Below are positions 61,407-64,000 of a stretch of DNA of 64,000 nt, piece by piece (within the stretch, counting starts at the first letter, position 1; each line of letters begins with the position of its first letter). This stretch comes from Stramenopiles sp. TOSAG23-2 (Eukaryota; Sar), in contig LT649243.1 of the NCBI GenBank assembly GCA_900128395.1, positions 1 through 64,000 on the forward strand. Direction: 5' to 3'. Position numbers and translations under genes: made by a program. The notes under the pieces are model-generated. The model had not been told where the DNA came from and searched no databases. It saw nothing but the letters and a program-made list of their open reading frames with translations.

Positions 61407-61906
61407 ATGTGTGTGTGTGTGTTATCCAATAAAATAGAATAATCACACAGAGAAAGAAATGGATAGATTGATATTTGTGTGTGTGTGTGTTTTATTGCTT
61501 GTTATCATATGTATATTCCTTTTCTTCTATGATTTAGAATGATATATATTTAGGATTTAGTACTATAGAAGAAGTAAAAGTTTGTTCGATAGCATTATAT
61601 AATAACACTACTCACTATTGAAAAAATAAATTTTTTCGCGCATTATAATACAGGTTGGTGTCAAACAAAATAAAAGATACAAAAAAACTGGAGTAAATAT
61701 ATGATAGCAATACACACACACACATATGTTCGGTATGTTTTTTAGTGCGTGTTCTTTTTAAAAAAAATTTCACGTGAACATATACGTATCTCTCACACAA
61801 AACACTACCATGGTCCATTTCTTCCATCATGACATATATATATGCCGATCTACATATCCAAAGATATATATATATATATAATATTCTCTTCATTTTGTAC
61901 ATGTTT
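61407..61906. other. Intergenic, no gene seen
   Basis: 500 bp containing GT microsatellites, a degenerate copy of the inverted-repeat core (61603-61628) and a (TA)n run at 61866-61879. No gene was recognised. An open frame on the minus strand here is microsatellite-derived. Confidence 0.5.
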
Positions 61907-62764
61907 TTAAGATCTCCATATCATCTCTTGTGTATATCCTAATTTTGCAAGGATAGAATCGGACTCCAAGGGATCCATACGAGAACCAGCCATTGAATTA
62001 TAAAAACCAGGTGTACCGCATATCCACATTTGAGAATCGCTTGATGGTGGGAAAGCAAGGCGTTTCAATTTTTCAGCATCAATCCATCCATGCTCACCAC
62101 CTTGTCCACTTGTATCATTCGCAGTTTTTCCAACAACATAAGTAACTTTTAAACGTCCACCACTTGAAGCGGCCATTGCATCAATTTCTTTTTTCAACAT
62201 AATATCTTGTGTTGTATTATTTCCATAAATTAAACGAACTTCCGTTTGATCTCCAGATGTTTTTAATAATGGATATAAAGCTTGGTACATTGGTGTGATA
62301 CCTGTACCAACTGCAACCATTGTGATTTTTTTTTTGTTAAATGGGTAACGCCATGGTTTTACATTTCCTCCAAATTGACAAAAACCGACTTGATCGCCAG
62401 CTTTAATATTGCCAGCAAACTTTGAGATAGTTCCTTCCTCATATTGTTTTACAAGCAAGGAGAAGGAACCAAGTTGACTATTAGGTGTGATCGGATTATA
62501 TGGTTTTGCTGCTTCTTCGCCATTTTCATCTACACCTTGCATCATTATACATGCAGATACTGGAAGATTTAATGATACACCATCCGGCAAGCCAAACGTC
62601 AATACTTTTGAATTATGTGTTTCCTGTTTCACAGATAGGCAAGGAACTTTAATGTAAGACGAGGAAGGGAAATAACATGGCGGATCACTTGCAAATTCCG
62701 CATCGTTCGGTATTGCTTGAAATTTTCCCGCTGTTGGGTTATGTTGTAGTTGTACTCTTGACAT
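61907..62764 (-). CDS. NADH-cytochrome b5 reductase family flavoenzyme
   Basis: A 285-residue soluble FAD/NAD(P)H reductase. The FAD domain shows 'KPYNPITPNSQLGSFSLLVK', the R-x-Y-[ST]-P-type flavin motif with Lys in place of Arg, and 'FAGNIKAGDQVGFCQFGG'. The NADH domain shows 'MVAVGTGITPMYQAL' and 'MWICGTPGFYNSMAG', the GxGxTP and CGxPG motifs of cytochrome b5 reductases. The length matches the family (about 275-300), but no N-terminal membrane anchor or myristoylation signal is visible, so a cytosolic form is likely. It would pass electrons from NADH to cytochrome b5 or a similar acceptor. Confidence 0.9.
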   Translation of the reverse strand: MSRVQLQHNPTAGKFQAIPNDAEFASDPPCYFPSSSYIKVPCLSVKQETHNSKVLTFGLPDGVSLNLPVSACIMMQGVDENGEEAAKPYNPITPNSQLGSFSLLVKQYEEGTISKFAGNIKAGDQVGFCQFGGNVKPWRYPFNKKKITMVAVGTGITPMYQALYPLLKTSGDQTEVRLIYGNNTTQDIMLKKEIDAMAASSGGRLKVTYVVGKTANDTSGQGGEHGWIDAEKLKRLAFPPSSDSQMWICGTPGFYNSMAGSRMDPLESDSILAKLGYTQEMIWRS

Positions 62765-63349
62765 TTTTATTTATTTAAAGAGGTATTTACTATTCACGGT
62801 ATAAAATTATTGTACTTTTTGGAAATTTGTTTACATTTATCATCTTATCTTTCTATTTTATATATCTTTTTGTAAAAAGTTGCAACATTTTTGTAAAAAT
62901 TTGATTAGACACAGAAAAAATAATAAGCCTTCACCTCACCACACTAACACTATACCACACTGGCAGTCGTCTGATTATAAATAATCCTTAATAAGGCGGT
63001 TCTTCTTTAATATAATTTTAATACTGTAATGTCAATCATATTGGAATACAGTTAAGGAAAATATATTATTTTTAGAAGTACCTCGTAAGTAGCATAGTAT
63101 ACGAGAAATAGTATCTTGTATGGGAAAATAGTTTGATCCAGAGGCTGATTGGCACATGATTTTTCGTCGTCTACAATCTAAATCCCCCTTGCTGGCTTGC
63201 AACGTTGCCAGCTGGGCCAGGTTGCAACTATAGAGCGGATCCTCTCTATAGTTGCAAACGCCCTTCACTTCCTTTTTTTATATCATTTTTAATTAATATT
63301 TTATTGAAATTATTATTTTAAATATTTAAAATTAAAGTGCTGATAATTT
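62765..63349. other. Intergenic with two strong hairpins
   Basis: About 585 bp. The stretch 63180-63260 is markedly less AT-rich than its surroundings and holds two adjacent perfect inverted repeats (63191-63212 and 63222-63257). The phrase 'agtacctcgta' at about 63077 recurs at about 32187, in another GC-richer palindromic patch. No tRNA cloverleaf could be drawn. Confidence 0.5.
63191..63257. repeat. Pair of perfect hairpins
   Basis: The first hairpin is GCTGGC (63191-63196) paired with GCCAGC (63207-63212), with a 10-nt loop. The second is TTGCAACTATAGAG (63222-63235) paired with CTCTATAGTTGCAA (63244-63257), 14-bp perfect arms with an 8-nt loop. No T-run follows. This could be a structured RNA, a protein-binding palindrome or the end of a mobile element. 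Confidence 0.6.
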
Positions 63350-64000
63350 TTAATACACACCAAAACGTCGTGCAACTACCAACGCGACAAGACTCATAAC
63401 AGAGGTAAAACCAGCCACGATTTTACTTGCCAACGTTTCATCGACTGGATGGCCGTATATTTTTAAAGACAACCTGCTCGCTTGTCGCCATGCGTTGAAC
63501 ATCTCGTAGGAACCGTTGAATTTTTTATGTACAATAATATTTAGAATTTCAGGATTATTAAAATGCCTTTCAATTTCATTTTGATAGATTTTAAAAATTA
63601 ACGATGCATCACCGACCATTACTTTAGACACTATAACTGACATCAATATTTGCGAGGCACCCATTAAATATTTCATAACCTTTCCTCCTAAATTTAAATG
63701 TGCAGCCCTTTCTGTATCTAACGGTTCGAGTAAATACATTCCGATTCCAGCTAACATCAAAGGCACAGTGAATAAAAAATTTGTAGAAATTAATCGTGAT
63801 CTCATTTTAATTTCTTCATCCAAAAATTTTTTTTCGCCTCGATGAAACTTGCCTAATTTTTCCATTGTCTCATTGCTGTCACATTTTTCATCGATTAAAA
63901 TTGAAAACAGTTTTTTTGCATACATCGTTGTTCTAATTTTTAGACATTTATAATGCAGTTCATTTAATATAAACATAGGCCCGATAATTACATTAAATGG
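63350..64000 (-). CDS. C-terminal part of a multi-helix membrane protein (runs off the window)
   Basis: An open frame of 216 codons ends at 63350 and stays open to the window edge, so the N-terminus is missing. Three hydrophobic segments are visible: 'NFLFTVPLMLAGIGMYLLEP', 'VMKYLMGASQILMSVIVSKV' and a last one 'IVAGFTSVMSLVALVV' ending 6 residues before the stop. The last helix is introduced by 'LKIYGHPVDETLASK', similar in layout to 'VKLFGVAVTRNLL' in the seven-helix protein at 15562-18834. Both could belong to one receptor-like family (possibly GRL). An ATG at 63976 could be an internal Met. Family assignment is tentative. Confidence 0.7.
   Translation of the reverse strand, partial: PFNVIIGPMFILNELHYKCLKIRTTMYAKKLFSILIDEKCDSNETMEKLGKFHRGEKKFLDEEIKMRSRLISTNFLFTVPLMLAGIGMYLLEPLDTERAAHLNLGGKVMKYLMGASQILMSVIVSKVMVGDASLIFKIYQNEIERHFNNPEILNIIVHKKFNGSYEMFNAWRQASRLSLKIYGHPVDETLASKIVAGFTSVMSLVALVVARRFGVY

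Noticed and set aside
61615-61902. 95-codon minus-strand ORF with Tyr/Ile and Cys-Val runs
   Set aside because: Derived from (TA)n and (GT)n microsatellites.
63170-63270. tRNA or snRNA gene in the GC-richer hairpin patch
   Set aside because: Two hairpins only; no acceptor stem, T-loop consensus (GGTTCGA) or snRNA hallmark could be found.

Overview
This is a 64 kb piece of an AT-rich, intron-poor nuclear genome from a single-celled eukaryote. The evidence is eukaryotic gene content (Cdc37, tuberin/TSC2, a CDC25-type phosphatase, MIC10, TRMO, a TMEM184-type transporter, a MAP3K-type kinase), long mostly uninterrupted genes, runs of Asn/Ser/Gln codons inside proteins, and two introns with GT..AG borders. 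TAA, TAG and TGA all end genes, so the standard code is used. I cannot place the organism firmly. A heterotrophic protist, perhaps a stramenopile or rhizarian, is only a guess. No rRNA, tRNA, CRISPR array or autonomous transposon was recognised.

Layout. 0-12 kb: a protein of eleven degenerate alpha-helical repeats, a PB1-kinase-IQ-WD40 fusion, MIC10, and a tiny spliced membrane-protein gene. 12-15.5 kb: a lineage-specific basic protein, then a 2 kb gene-poor stretch with a tandem duplication, a WW-domain relic and a MITE-like inverted repeat. 15.5-28 kb: a seven-helix membrane protein, Cdc37, TRMO, a three-domain phosphatase whose intron splits one catalytic motif, an LRR protein and a broken membrane-protein ORF. 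28-42 kb: a coiled-coil/WD40 protein, TSC2, a TMEM184-like protein and a serine hydrolase. 42-50 kb: the most unusual part, a CHAT protease-SF1 helicase-LRR protein divergently paired with a protein that carries an internal, GG-bounded ubiquitin followed by RING/RBR-like zinc clusters. 50-64 kb: a DnaJ protein, a CDC25-like phosphatase, an RCC1-TPR-filamin scaffold, a cytochrome b5 reductase and the end of a second multi-helix membrane protein.

Several genes fall under growth and signalling control (MAP3K, Cdc37 for kinase folding, TSC2 for Rheb/TOR, CDC25 for CDK activation), but they are separate genes in mixed orientation and nothing indicates an operon. The CHAT-helicase-LRR/ubiquitin-RING pair is the best candidate for an undescribed system. 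One gene joins a protease, an NTPase and a repeat sensor as NLR-like immune proteins do. The other encodes its own divergent ubiquitin and a possible ligase. A joint function is inference.

Intergenic DNA is rich in (TA)n tracts just upstream of start codons, in 2-4-copy tandem duplications (units of 32-34, 73, 95, about 106 and 98 bp), and in a recurring 9-bp TACGAAGTA/TACTTCGTA motif.
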